Shown here: positions 22,810-35,900 of the stretch, piece by piece
Position numbering within the stretch: the stretch's first letter is position 1
How the letters are laid out: each line of letters begins with the position of its first letter
DNA from: Plumapathes pennacea
Taxonomy: Eukaryota; Cnidaria; Anthozoa; Antipatharia; Myriopathidae
Length of the DNA: 64,000 nt
NCBI GenBank assembly: GCA_964036295.1
Contig: OZ038465.1
Location: forward strand, 2,489,115 to 2,553,114
Direction: 5' to 3'
Program-made: the position numbers and the translations under genes
Notes under the pieces: generated by a model
Told to the model about the DNA's origin: nothing
The model's input: the letters and a program-made list of their open reading frames with translations, nothing else
The model's database searches: none

Positions 22810-25188
22810 GTTGTTAAGCCAGTATACAGTTTGTGCCTTGACTCCTCAGATAAAGCGCTGCCACGTCCTTGTGTTTCCTTAGTCGTTTCTGCTGGAACGG
22901 ATCAATCTTAGTAGTGACGCTTTAGTGAGGTTTAATGTTTATTAAAACATGCAAATTTGTCAAATTCGAAACAGGAAGTGGTGTGCTATAACACTGCGAT
23001 TACGTGCGTCAAATACTTGCCTTTCTATTTACTAGTAGCAGGAACTAAACTATTGAACTATAAAAATGACCCATTTTCGGTATTACTATCAAAACATCCT
23101 TTACTGCTGAAAAGGCCGTTAGTAGCTAACCATTTAGCGCTCATGCGTGCTTCAAACGCACAGTTTCTGTTTCGAAGCTATGTGACGTCATGGCGGCCAT
23201 GTAGGCTGATATTTAACAAGCCTTGCTCATTAACCTTTATTGTAAATGGCTCTAACGCCTCCACTTTCTGCTTCCTGTTTCCTTCATTACTTAGGAGTGA
23301 AAGCCGCCAACACATTGTTTAATTTACGTATGAAATCTTCTTTTAGTGTTAGATATTCGAGGTAGGGTCAGCCATTTGTGAGATTTTTCAGTGCTAATTG
23401 TTCCGCAAAAACAAAAGTGAGAGAAATGTCAATTTCTGTATCATTATCTCAGTGTCCACCTTTCGGTGCGTGAGTAATAGTCGACGGTTGAAAACTTGGT
23501 ATATGAGACTGCACGGCACCCGCCCCGCCTCATGCACGTACTCTCTGTTTCCTTTATTCATTACTCAGAAATGGTTAAAATTTATGACTATTTAAAACCG
23601 TTAAAACAAACATACAGTTTAGCAAATGTTCTTCTGTTTGAACCGTAACTGATTGTTTAGTCTTTGAAGCTTGGGAACAAGTACCCTGTGCCATTTATTG
23701 GACTTGTTTCCATTCAGCGCCAAAGCGTTTTTACCCGTGACAGCTGCATGAGATTTCGTAAAGGACAAACACGCCTGTCGCTTGACGTATGCCGCTCTCA
23801 GCTTGAAAATCAGTTTCACGTGATTACGTTCCTTTGATATTTTAAACCTCGAACAAACCCCCATTATTCGGACGAAACGGAGTGAAAGATTAGTTCCCGT
23901 ACAGAGAACATTTTGAGAATCTTTCTCGCCTTTTGTGATATTTGAAATGATATACTTAGTTAATTCAAAAGATAAACCAGGCCTATATCGTGATGTTATG
24001 AATTGTACTTAATATTCAGTTGTAATGCGTTGTAGTTTCATAACCAGAATTCATAACAGCCGGCCATCGACTGATCATTGCATCGTTGCTGGGTCCGCAC
24101 TGGTAAATGAGTATTGAATCATTCTCTTTGTACCCAAAGCATACGAATAAATTTTGAATCCTAAAACCAATATCATGTGTTTGCCTAAGATAATTACGCT
24201 TTGATTTCTCTGAACTGCGCTGTGACCTTTCTGCTGAAACGGCTGTCACACGTGACGGAAGTGGTGGCGACCATAACTATTGTTGCGTACGTCAAATCAT
24301 TTGACATGACAATATGCATGCGCGTTCCGCGTAAAAGGAACGACATTTAATCGAAAGGAGAAACTAAAAATAGCAGATCTACATACAATACCTACTTAAA
24401 CTGACTGAGAAAGCTTTTTCGGAACACAAAGTGCCAACGAGACTGAGTCATGATCTGACACAATATTATGAGTAATGCGTGCTTTAATGTAGTACCCTCT
24501 TTTGTTTCACTCAAGCCCTTGCTCAATATCGTTTCATGATGTGTTTAGTGACACACCTTTTATAAATGTTCTTTTGGTGGGATTTTTGACTATTCCATCT
24601 GTTTTTTCCCTTTCCGTTTAGTCAAGATATTGACCCACAGGACTATACTTGTTAAACATGCAGTGCGCTTTTGAAGAGGTATCACCTTTAATGAGTAGTT
24701 TGCACGTCAGTTCTAAAAACACTATACAAAACGACAGTGAAGGGTCTCTTAAAAACGTTACTGCAACGACGGTTGGTTGTACTTATAAAACAAAAAATTG
24801 GAAGCAAATGAATCTCTACGTTTGCTTCGGGACAACTTCATAATTAACCAAACCAAGAAGACATACGCTTAAGTAGAGTGCATGGGTTTGCAGAGCAAGG
24901 ATAAATTAAATATCCATAATCGAAACCTGATTTTGGCTGAAAAACAGCACACGCACAATAACAGCCACTACAAAAACTAAGGCACATCAGGCCCGCATTT
25001 AGTTTTGTGATTAAAGCAACACACAATAAAATTATTAATATATATATATAACAATTCCTCAATCGTTCAGGAGGATATAAAAAAGTCAAGCATCAGTTCT
25101 TGTTAAGCATTATATGTGAACCCTTTACTTAACTTCTGGGTCATAATGTCACAGGCTCATCATTCTGTAACGATTATAGGTCTTCTTC
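22810..25188. other. B-C intergenic spacer
   Basis: No complete gene is supported. The right end (about 25150-25188) contains the decayed in-frame remnant of the last part of gene C. The small frames at 22957-23322 and 24649-24843 have no recognised domain and no exon signature of the receptor family. Confidence 0.5.
25150..25188 (-). pseudogene. decayed C-terminal coding remnant of gene C
   Basis: Past the TAA at 25189-25191 the same frame continues through a second stop to NDEPVTL and then TGA. In genes A, B, D and E the matching position reads DEPVYNV, NEPIYDV, NEPLYNV or NEPVYNV, so this is the former last motif with Tyr changed to Thr. This shows that the stop is derived and that the tail was once full length. 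Confidence 0.75.
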
Positions 25189-28100
25189 TTACTGTTCAAC
25201 CACGTGATACACTGGGTCCCCTGCGGCGCCATCAGGATCCTCGGAGGGATCCTCTAGAACTGCATAATCTCGTTCTGTCTTTGGAGTGTCGTCTTGATTT
25301 TTCTCCCCTGTTTGGTACAAGTTGAAATGTAAAACAATTGCGTGTGATACTTATAATAAATGGTTTACGTATTATGCATCTATTAAGACTGCGGTTGCGG
25401 CATATGTTCCAGAATTTATCACCCGTACTGCATTTGCAGGCTTGCTCACATGCATATATATTTTGCGAAGAAGCAGAGTAGAGCACTGATATGCATTACG
25501 CTAAAGGTTGTTGACCGTTTTGTTTAATTGCACCATGGAAAATTCTTATCAATACCTAAGTCTTCCATGTTTGTCGGTCAACAAGAGAGGATGTGGATAT
25601 GTCTGAATGGCTTATAATTATAATGGAGGTGTTGGAGTTTTCACCATGAGTTCGTTGAAGACTGCCAACGTACTAAATCGAAAATGTATCCGGTTAGACA
25701 GCTGCAATAACTAAAAAATTTACTGACAGTGACCCTTACTGTCTAAATCCTGGAGAACTGTCCTTTGCTTGAAGAGTGGCTGGTATTGACTTTCTTGTTC
25801 AGTCGTTTCTTGGGGTTTGTTGGTATCTGGAGCGAAAATCGGTTCCTCCGCAGGGTTTCGACTTACATTCTCGTCTTGCGGAGTTTCGTATGTGGTTTGG
25901 GCACTTGTTGCTTGTGTATTTTGTGTAACCGATTCGTATGCGCTATCTTCTTCGGAGTCTGCTACGCTTCGTTCCCCGTTCATCTTGAATATGTTAGAGT
26001 CTCTTCCATATGTTGGGTTGGCTACAAGAAAATAATGTAAATCAGCGTGATGTAAATGAACGGTTTTTTTTAATTGAAGACGTAGCCGACATGTAATCGA
26101 CCGGGAGAATCAAGTAGTGAAAACGTCTATTGAGAAAGTTTGGAGACCACATATGGAGCTCGTCCTTTTCATTTTTAGTAAATGGCAAACTAAAACATCG
26201 TGGAATCCTCAAGCTTTGACAGCGTTTGTCTAACGGTACGTTCGCTTACACCACTTTCCGTATAAATATATATAGTACATTCGAAATTAATGGATACAAA
26301 ATTGACAGTTGAAAGTGCGTGTATGGTAATAGTGAAACAGCTTCCTAAATTTACAACTCACTTTGGTTGCTACGTTCGATTGACCTTTCCTTTGCTGCGG
26401 CATTTTCACTGTAAACGTAAATGACAAGATGGACGGTTTGTTGCATTTTGTTGCATTGTCAAACGACAATATACTATTTTGTTGTGTACTTTACCGTTTT
26501 CGTTGCCTCCTTCTCAGCAAAAATGCGACACCACAAATTGAGAATAATACAACCAGACTTCCCACCACAGACAGAGAAACGGTGACACTGCTTGCTCTTC
26601 TCATGGCTGCGGCAGTTGCAGCTTCTGATGCTGTTGGAGCCTCAGTGGTGAAAACGTCCCCTGATGGCATACAAGTAAAGCGTTATGATGTTATGATAGA
26701 ACTGCGGTAAGACTTTTCCACTGCGGGTTTCAAGTCATTGAGATAAAACGAAACAAATGTTTTTGGCATCTCTTTTTCTTATAATTTATGGATTTTTCAG
26801 AATTGCTGGATTTGTTGATGCCATGCTTCGCTCTGTACTACACTGAAATATAACCCGCAAAAATCTTCGCCAAACAAGATAACGTCGAATATGCCTACCA
26901 AAATCTATTTTTATTTAATGCACATTTTTAAGTCAAACAAGAAGCCTTGCATGATTATGGGAAGGTCCTCTGGTAGTGATAAACTGTGAAACTGCAGGCA
27001 GTGTCTGTCCGTAGTACTTATCGACACTTTCAAATTCTGCTTCAAAAGAACACTCAGGAAAGTTACAAAGAAAATCTCTGTAAAGATCCTTTTCACCTTC
27101 AAAATTATTCATTTTACAATAAATACCAAACAAATCTTGAGGATATGCTTACATTGCTTCTGTCCGGCTATTTTGACAATAAGGCGCACAGCAAGCTGTG
27201 TTGTAGGCCCTTTCTTATTCGTTTGGCAGTTGAATAGTATTAGCAGAATTGTTCCAACTAGTGACGAGGATCCTTTCACCTTTTGTGCAGACCGCCACTG
27301 ATGAGAAGACAAAATCTGTCAGAGATTCAGAGGAATATTTTGCGCCATTTGCCATTGTAATATTAACATGATTTAATACATTGAGGGCGGGATCTAACGC
27401 GCGGCGTGTTTACATTGCCTAATGCAAACACGAGAAGGAGTTTGGGAGAACTCGAATGAAAAGTTCTGATCAAATGAAAAATTGGGAATTTGACTGTCTT
27501 CGTACACTAAAGTAGTCAAAGTCCAAGTTTTGGTGCGTGCAATATGACACACTCATTGGAGCGCGCGTCATATGATTTGTATTTTATATGATATAATTTT
27601 TCAGTCACTTAAAAGATCACCTTTTGACGAACAAACTTCCATCTCACTACATTTTATTTGACCCTGGGTGCTGGACAACAACAAAATGGAAGGTCGAATC
27701 AATCGATTACAGCTGAGAGGATGTGCCCATATGGGGTAGTTTTAGTGAAAACATAATTATATTTTGGTGGTAACAAGATCAACGAGGTGTAGTTGCAGGT
27801 GAATTTACAAATTCCGTACTTTCTGACGAGCGTTATGTATTTATTTTTTACTTTGGTGTAACTTTGCCAGCCGTCAAAGCAAAGGAAAGCATGAACCTCG
27901 AAATACATACTACTAAGTAGGTGAATTAACCTATTAAATCAATAAAACAGATTTCAATTATACGAACAGCCGTATTAAATAATGTCTACATTTTTGCGTA
28001 TGACAGGCCAATCAGAGAAAATTGTAACTGAAATTACGTTAAAAGTACTTCAAAAAAGAAAGTATACTCCACCTTTAAGAATAGCTTTAGCCGCCCATTT

Positions 28101-31033
28101 TGTTCTTGCACGGCCGTGAAGAATGTGAATGTACTTTTGCCTTTCTCCTCTTCCGGGACAATTCTATTTGTACTTTCATTTAGATATTTCACATCTGTTA
28201 CGGTACACTTCAGTACAGGTACTGTAGCTTGAGAAGACTGTTTAAGGGCTCCTTTATGTCCTTTATTTCCTTTGCAGATAGCGAGCCGTTTTCTTTGAGT
28301 TTTGATCTGGTTATTAAATGCAATGGTTGGAATTCGTTTTGATTGGCACAGCGGCTTACCGGCAGAATAAATTGTCGCATTAAGGTATTCGACCAAGCCA
28401 TTTGGTGAACCTAAAATTAAAATACAATAAATTACTTGTTTGTGAAGGGTTTAATTAAGAATATACTTATACTTGTGGCAGAAAACTGAGTGATATGCTC
28501 ATGCGAATTGCATGCGAAAATAAACTCCCGAGAAAATTTCATGCCACACGGTAGTGGATGGATTACGAGACGTCGAATCTCAGTCGTGCTATTGAGTTCA
28601 CAAACCAGAACGTTGCAGATTATACTTCATAGGTTCAGTTTCACCTTTCATGCATTATTCGATCTCTTATGTAATTGCTCGCGAGGGCCTGGGGCCCAAG
28701 CGAGCTTAAAAACGCAAATTTTTATTTAATTTTTTTTCCTTTTTGTGGGTCGAGAATCAGCACACGGTGATTGGTTCATATTATCACGTGCTGGGGGATG
28801 ACGTAATTGACTTCGCTAAACAACTCGAGATGTGGCCAGTGAATTGCTCGTTACTTGTGTGTAAAAGTTAACTGCATCCCATCCAAACTCAACACCATTT
28901 GGCTCTGTGGAATAGGCACGGATAAACTGGATTTTCGGGAACGATTTTGGCTTGCGTTCACCGCGGAAGCTTTGAGAATAGCCGTAAACAAATATTTGAT
29001 GGATACCGCTGTCGCTGATAAATATTTAGTCCCGACGTAACTTTCTGTGGCGACACGAAATACTTTTGGGAAGATAACAGGGCGAAAACAGAAACCAAAG
29101 CTACGGTGAGCTTTAGCCGTAAAACAATGACGCTTTATGCTTTACTCTGTACATGACATCTGTTGCCTCATAAAATTCTTCTGCGTATCGTACATTGCCT
29201 GTTGAAGTGTTTCTTTCATTCGATCATGTAGCCTTTATTTCGCAATGGTCATTGAATACCAGAAATGAAAAATACACCGAAATAGTTCTGAGGATTGAGT
29301 TTGCAGTCACAAATGGACTGAACACACTGTGAACAAAACCGCAATAATATTGTAAACATCTCTCGTGTGACATTCCTCGCTTTCAATTTTATATTTGTTA
29401 CAGAGCATGAATACCCGAAAGCCTGATAGAAAAAACGTATTGAGTTAATAAAAGAAAACACATAAGTAGTGAAGCGAAAAAGTTAACTGCATCCCATTCA
29501 AACTCAACGCCATTTGGCTCTGTGGAATATGCACGGATAAACTTTCGGGCTGAGTGGTCCAGAAAATCCCGTGTCCCCTCCCCTTGACAAACGAAGAACC
29601 AAGTACCCTCACACACTCGGGAAACTAGCAGCCGAAACAGACTAGCCATACTCTCCCCCTCGGGAAATTTTGTCAAAATTCGATGTTTCAATTTTTGTAT
29701 GTACGAAAATTGAAAATTGATCTCCCATTCGAAGCATACGAAGTATGCGTCCGTTTTTGTCGCTTTTCAGCGGATGGAAAAGGGAAACTGGTGGTTAGAT
29801 TTCTGATTTTCGAACACATCGGAAAGGAGAAATCGGAAAACCAAATTCAATTTTGGATTATTGAAAATATACATCGATGCAAAGTCCAAGAGGAATTTCT
29901 AATTTTCATTGCCACATAAACGATAAAATATGAAAATTGGAAACTTCAATATTCAATTTTTGATTTTGTAATTTATACGAAAATTGAATGGACGGAAGAC
30001 CCACGGACCTACTCTGTACACGACATCTGTTGCCTCATAAAATTCTTCTGCGTATTGTACATTGCCTGTTGAAGTGTTTCTTTCATTCGATCATGTAGCC
30101 TTTGTTTTGCAATGGTCATTGAATATCAGAAATGAAAAATACACCGAAATAGTTCTGAGGATTGAGTTTGCAGTCACAAATGGATTGAACACACTGTGAA
30201 CAAAACCGCAATAATATTGTGAGCATCTCTCGTGTTACATTCCTCGCTTTCAATTTTATATTTGTTACAGGGCACGAATACTCGAAAGCCTGATAGAAGA
30301 AACGTATTGAGTTAATAAAAGAAAACACATAAGTAGTGAAGCGAAGGCTGGATTAATCGTGGCCTCTGATTAGAAATAAGAGTCGAGGTCAAACTGTCAA
30401 AAATCGATTGTGCATAAAAAGATATTTAACGCATTCTCAAAATTCAGGGTCGGACTCCTTTAAGAAGCAAGTGTATGAGTGTTGTAATAATAATTTTTTA
30501 GTTTAATCAAGGTGTCAAAAGCCAAGTTCTCTATACTGTGTGATATTTTTATGGTGAGAAACTGGAAGTCTCTCTTGGGAGTTCCGCTCTTGTCCCCTAC
30601 TTTTCATTTTATATTCTGGTCTCGACCCAACTCACGCCGCGAGCTCACTGGCAAGGCCAGTCTAGTTGATGTAGTGAACACAGATCAGCATTTGTGGGAC
30701 ATAAATTTACCAACGGAAGGAAAAGTGAAACAAGAGGCACTTACTGCTGCTGTCGAAAATTTCACGAACTTCTTGATCTTTAACACATTCTCTCCGGAAA
30801 GGTATAAATGTTGGTCTATCCCTGGGGCAATTGCACTGCATACATAGAGTTCCGGGCCGACAGGATCCCTTCATTCTTGTGCATACTTTTTGGCGAGCTG
30901 ATTGAGTTGTTCCTTTGGTTGTGAATATGTCAGGTTCTTTGCCGCGAGTCACGCTCAAAGCATTTACAGCGCACAGACAACTTAAGGTCACAAGAAGTGC
31001 CACGAGAGCGTAGGATACCATAGTCAGTCGCAT
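25189..31033 (-). CDS. receptor gene C: paralogue with shortened stalk and truncated, eroded tail
   Basis: Coding exons on the minus strand: 31033-30745, 28410-28073, 27297-27153, 26660-26495, 26408-26362, 26021-25740, 25307-25189. They join to 461 aa. Exon 1 has a signal peptide (MRLTMVSYALVALL) and CMQCNCPRDRPTFI. Exon 2 carries LAICKGNKGHKG and DVKYLNES. Exon 3 is WRSAQKVKGSSSLVGTI and is longer than in paralogues. Exon 4 encodes only about 55 residues, so the stalk is very short before the helix near 283-306 (VTVSLSVVGSL) and RRRQRKR. The tail keeps NPTY, YESV, YQPL, YAVL and YHVV. YETP replaces YETL, a Phe replaces the Tyr of the SIYQAL site (EPIFAP), and a TAA removes the final YNVL site. 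It could be a decoy or a dampened copy, or an early pseudogene, but the rest is intact. Confidence 0.75.
28690..30620. repeat. dispersed repeat blocks in gene C intron 1
   Basis: Several blocks recur. TAAAATTCTTCTGCGTAT and CATTCGATCATGTAGCC occur near 29168-29232 and again near 30038-30104, with more than 300 bp in common. The block at 28740-29150 (CAGCACACGGTGATTGGTTC) recurs inverted at 49500-49860. The block at 30353-30620 resembles 3070-3320 and recurs inverted at 46260-46640. The small frames in them are not receptor exons. The repeated blocks make this intron a plausible site for unequal exchange. Confidence 0.7.
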
Positions 31034-32932
31034 CTTTAAATTCTTGTCGCTGTAATGGTTCCAATTCACTTACTTGTGCTTTCGTCGATGTCTGAGTCGA
31101 AACTGTGCTAGTGTCACGTGGGAGCGGCGTCAGTCTCAACATGTAAGTTGCAGGCAAATGTATTCTGCCCAGCAAGGCAGGAACTGAACGACTCAAACTA
31201 AAAAGAAAATTTCCACTGACGCACAAGAAAAATCCCAACAACAAATAATTATAATGATGGCGTGCAGTAAGGTTCCGGAACTTGCGAAATCATTTTTCCT
31301 TTAGTATCGTTCTCTGAAACAAAGGAGTGTCTTGTCAATTTGCCAAACGGCCTATTCATAGCACGAATCGAGTCACCTTTGTGGTGATGAAACAAACGCA
31401 CGAAATTATTACTTCTACTTTCGACGATTGAATGAGTCAGTGTTTTATCTCAAAACCGATGAACAAGGTCGACTGCATTGGAAAAAGTACAGCGGACCTG
31501 CTGTCATCCTGAACTTCCTGATTTGATTGAGTGAACATTATTATTTGGTGCAAATTATACATGGAGTAACTTAGGGCCCGGTCGCACTAGGAAGTTTAGT
31601 CGATAATAACTCGGCATCGACCGCAATGCGACGGCTTCTTCAATGTTTAGTAGCAACTTGCTGACATATATTTCTGGTGACAAGCGCGTTCGCTTCAAAT
31701 GATGCAAATGTCGATATTAATGTGCTACCGGAGCTTTACACTTGATTGTTGAGCAAGAAACATTCTTCATTAGCCTTAGTTCATCTTCACAGACAATGCG
31801 TTTAGCTTTCGATGTCTCGTGACCAATATATAGTGTAGTTAAAAAGAATAGTGAAGGTAAAATAGTGTATGATTGATAGAAGTATAAAACACCTCACAAA
31901 ATTCTAATCTCACGAAGCATACCGCGTTGAAGCCATCCGCGCGCAATTTTAAATGGGATTACATTAAATATAATAAGGCGAAGAATAGGGAGTCAGGTTG
32001 ACCGATGGAATTGGGAAAAAACATTTGAGTTGCCTCCTTGGATAAGAAACCTTACTGCTGTCGGCCGACTGGCAATTGACATGGTTTGGAGCTTCACCAC
32101 CCCAGACCGCTCGACGCTGGAAACACACGTTGAAGTTTCTGTCAAAACTCTTCCGCCACCGAACGACGTTTCAGTGCGGTATTAATTTTAGATGTGCAAC
32201 TACTGTATTGTGATTATTGATTTGACCAAAACGAGTTTCGTTCGTTTAGGAAGTGAAACGGCATGGTGAATTCATTCGAGAAGCGCGGCGATAATTCTTT
32301 TTCCGTAAAGAGACAAAAGGAAAACACTGAACTTATTCAAAGTAGGGGAAGACCCCGTCACTATCCAGAATACGGTTCACCGGGAAGAAAAAGAAAGCCT
32401 AAAATCATGGTAGACCGTCAAACAAACAAGAGTATACTCGCTTCCCGTTCCCTTATCGATGTTTTGCTGAAAATGATTATGCTCTGGAGTATTATGCCGT
32501 GCAACACAAAATTTCAAGATAAATTCGATCAACTTTGACTGAAGACACTATACGGCAACAGACTTCATACATGTACGGATTGGGTTGTTGAGTTCTGGAA
32601 CTTAGAAACCATATTATATTTTAATATCGCTCTTGAAAGTCACTGGTGCTATTCAAGTTTAATACTGATCTCTTTCGTGTCTTTATCCCAGCCCCAGTAC
32701 CTTCACGATATTCTCTCTCATCGCTCTGACGAAGGGCTAGCGCTCGAAACGTCAGCTATTGTCTCTTTGACGGCGTTCCATTACCTTCATCAACACTTAG
32801 TTGATACACCAGTTTGAGTACCTTCATGATAGTCAAGTTGTCTTGGAACGGGGCTTTATTTAACCCGACTATAGTTCGGAAGTACACATTGAGCTCGCAA
32901 CCAATCATCTGTCGTGTTATTGGTCACTTTTC
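31034..32932. other. C-D intergenic spacer
   Basis: No receptor exon or other gene is supported. Near 32725-32765 lies GACGAAGGGCTAGCGCTCGA followed by AACGTCAGC, a word characteristic of a dispersed cnidarian repeat. The plus-strand frame at 32263-32538 is basic and of unknown origin. Confidence 0.5.
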
Positions 32933-35900
32933 TCATTCAGCTTCGAGCACATTGTACAGCGGTTCATTCAGGGTATTGCTCTCCCGTGTGGGACCTTCTT
33001 CCTCTTCCTGTTCAAGCACCTGGTACACTGGGTTATCTGCTGCACCGTCAATGTCGCCAGAAGGACCTTCTAAAACTGCGTAATGTTCTTCTCCGTTAAA
33101 TTTGCCTGTTAGAGAAGACATATAGGGATGCAAGTATACAAATGATGTTTTTATTCGCACTCGATATATGACGTACACATAATATACACCATGATATATT
33201 CAAACAGTTACTACCTATGATGATCTAAATAAGCGAAAATGATAACTCAAGCATGTTTGGCGAGGAAATTTGTGAAGCAAAATGTATCGGCAAATTCTCA
33301 AATAACTTTTCATTCTGACAATATGTGACTATGATGTATACAGTCAGCCAAATGTTCTTTTTTATATATTTGGACAAAACAGTGGACCAGAATATATTAT
33401 TTATAGATATCATGCAGCAGTCAGTATAAACAGAAAATACGCTCAGCTTAAAATTCTACTACTGACCTTCGTATGGAGGCCATCGAGGCACGGAATTCCT
33501 TGGTCTGATCAGGGACTGGTAATAATGTTGCGGCTCATCGGTGTTCAGTGATTGACAAGTTGGAGAACTCTGGGCAGGAAGTCTTTGTGCGTTTCTTCTC
33601 AGAGCTTGGTACGCCGGCTGGGCACCGCTTGTTTTTGTGTTTTTCGCTATCGGCTGGTAGTTTGTGTTTTCCACAGTATATTCACTTGCAATCTGCTCTC
33701 TCATCATAATGTTGTCTGAATGCCGGAAGTGGGATAAACGGTTGTAAAAAGTCAGACTGACATTTAGTACAGGATTGTTAACTATTTTAACAATCAACTT
33801 ACCTGAATTCTCAACATTTTTGCTTGGTGTCTTCCTTCATTTGGAAACAATTTAGCACAACAAATCAGTAACAATGACTGTATTTTTACTGGATCGTGAG
33901 AGTATACTCTATTCATTCCTTTGCCTTTTTGGAGTCCATATGACTTCTTTACCTGCTCTATTTCCTCTTTCCTGTCTTGGTCTCAATTGCGTTCATATAT
34001 CACTCCTTCAATTCGTCTACACCCTTTCTTTTCTACTTTATTCCGATCAGTTCTCCGTTTACGTGCGTTCGCCTCCTTAGCCCACCCTCCACCCGAATAC
34101 TCGTACTTTAATTCCGACTGAAGTACATTAAATAACCAAACATCCTTACCTTTTTAGGCTGTTTCTTATCATAAGCCACACGAATATGCATAGTACGATA
34201 ACACCAAAAACGCTTCCGATCACTACCGGGACAATAATGAACGCTTCGTTTTCCGGGTTCCCTGCCCCGTTTTTCTTTTGCCAATTTGTGTGATTTTCTG
34301 CATTAGATTTGGTGATGAATCCAGTTGGTTTTACATTGTCAGAATGAAAAGTTATTGAGGAATTTGGCGTCGAAGATAGGTCATGTTCAGCCGTGGCTGC
34401 TTTCGTTGATGACGCCGTAGTTGGAATGTAACTCCCTGAAAATAAATTAACATATTTTTGAATTTTTGTGAAATATTGATTGAATGTATGGGAAAAACAC
34501 TTTCTTTATAAAACCATTACTAGATAGATAGATAGATCGAATAAAACGTTTAGTATATACCACACGAGTGAATAGTGCTTTTCGCGCTATTTGATTGGCT
34601 CCTCAAAGTAAGTACTATTCACCTCCCGATTTTTGCACATTTTTGTCACAAAATATAATAGCTACTTAACTTGTGTGGTATTATACTAAAACAATTATTT
34701 GCCTCAGTGTTGGTGATTAGCGGTGTGGCTATTTACCTTGCCGAAGCGGCTCGGTAAATAGCCACCGCTATTGCCCTTTACTGCGGCGAATAATAAATTG
34801 TTAATTATTTTGACAGGGTGATCCTTTCAACCTAAACTGATATCATCAGGACACTATAGCATGGGTACTCAAGATTTATCGAGACGGGACTATAGGTCGG
34901 ACAAGTTATTGGCGATGTTTTGGCTGACATTTGACCATTTAATACCCTCATGATTTTTATGCAGGGCGTCTTTCAGATAGAAACCTCAAGAACACAGTCT
35001 TTCAGAGAAGGACACCACAGGGACGCATGCTGGGTGAATGACAGAAGTTGATCGTACAGGAGGAGAAAAACACGTATCAATATATCATTTTATGTATATC
35101 CGAGTCATAAGGAAATTAAATGTGTAAGGGTGAAAACTTGCCGATATCTTGGCAGAAATTGGACAGTTTTATGCGTGAATTCTTTCCTGGCGTGCCTATT
35201 TAAGGCCCAGGTCAAACGACGTATTCAGACGAGACGAACTAAATTGAGCAAATTAAGTTCATGATAAGATCGACGTTTGAATCAATTAAGTTTGACTGAT
35301 TGTATTTGGATCAATCAAGACGTTCTTTCCACGTCGTTTGACCTGGGCCTAAGCTATCAAAATTTCCTAAAAAATATCTTGGTCAAGCCGCCCTACATAA
35401 CGCAAAAAAATTGAGGTGCGATTATATGTTAGAAAAATTGGTGCGGAACTCGTCTTAATGACCCAATTAAGCTAGGGTTGATTCAACAACGTTTTTTTCA
35501 AGTGTATCAGTCATGATAATTGTAAAGTCAGTAGATAAGCAGTACTCACATGATTTTTCTCCAGCAGTCTTAAAAAGTAGACGTCCTTTCGTGTTGTGAC
35601 ACTGGACATCAATCTTTATAATCGCTCCAAGAAATCGCCTATCATTAATCGCTGACCACTAATAAGAAACACAGCATTGAAAATAATAGATTAGCATCAG
35701 TAGCTGTGCATGTATGCTTGAAGACAACAATCATGGCAAAATTCAGTGTATTAGTCCGACTATAGTCGAAGATCTCTGGGCGGACACTCCTCGTAAATGG
35801 ACAGCTATACTTATGGGTGCCTGACGAAACCCCGTTTAAACTGTAGAAGCTGACAGTCAAACTTTCTCGTAAACGGACAGTTCTAGTTACCTACACTAAT

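Noticed and set aside
22957..23322. 121-residue plus-strand frame between genes B and C
   Set aside because: No domain, no paralogue, no splice signals and composition like the surrounding spacer.
26660..26705. Acceptor at about 26703 for exon 4 of gene C
   Set aside because: It gives an in-frame stop. The acceptor at 26661-26663 gives the expected phase and the same W-D start as in the paralogues.
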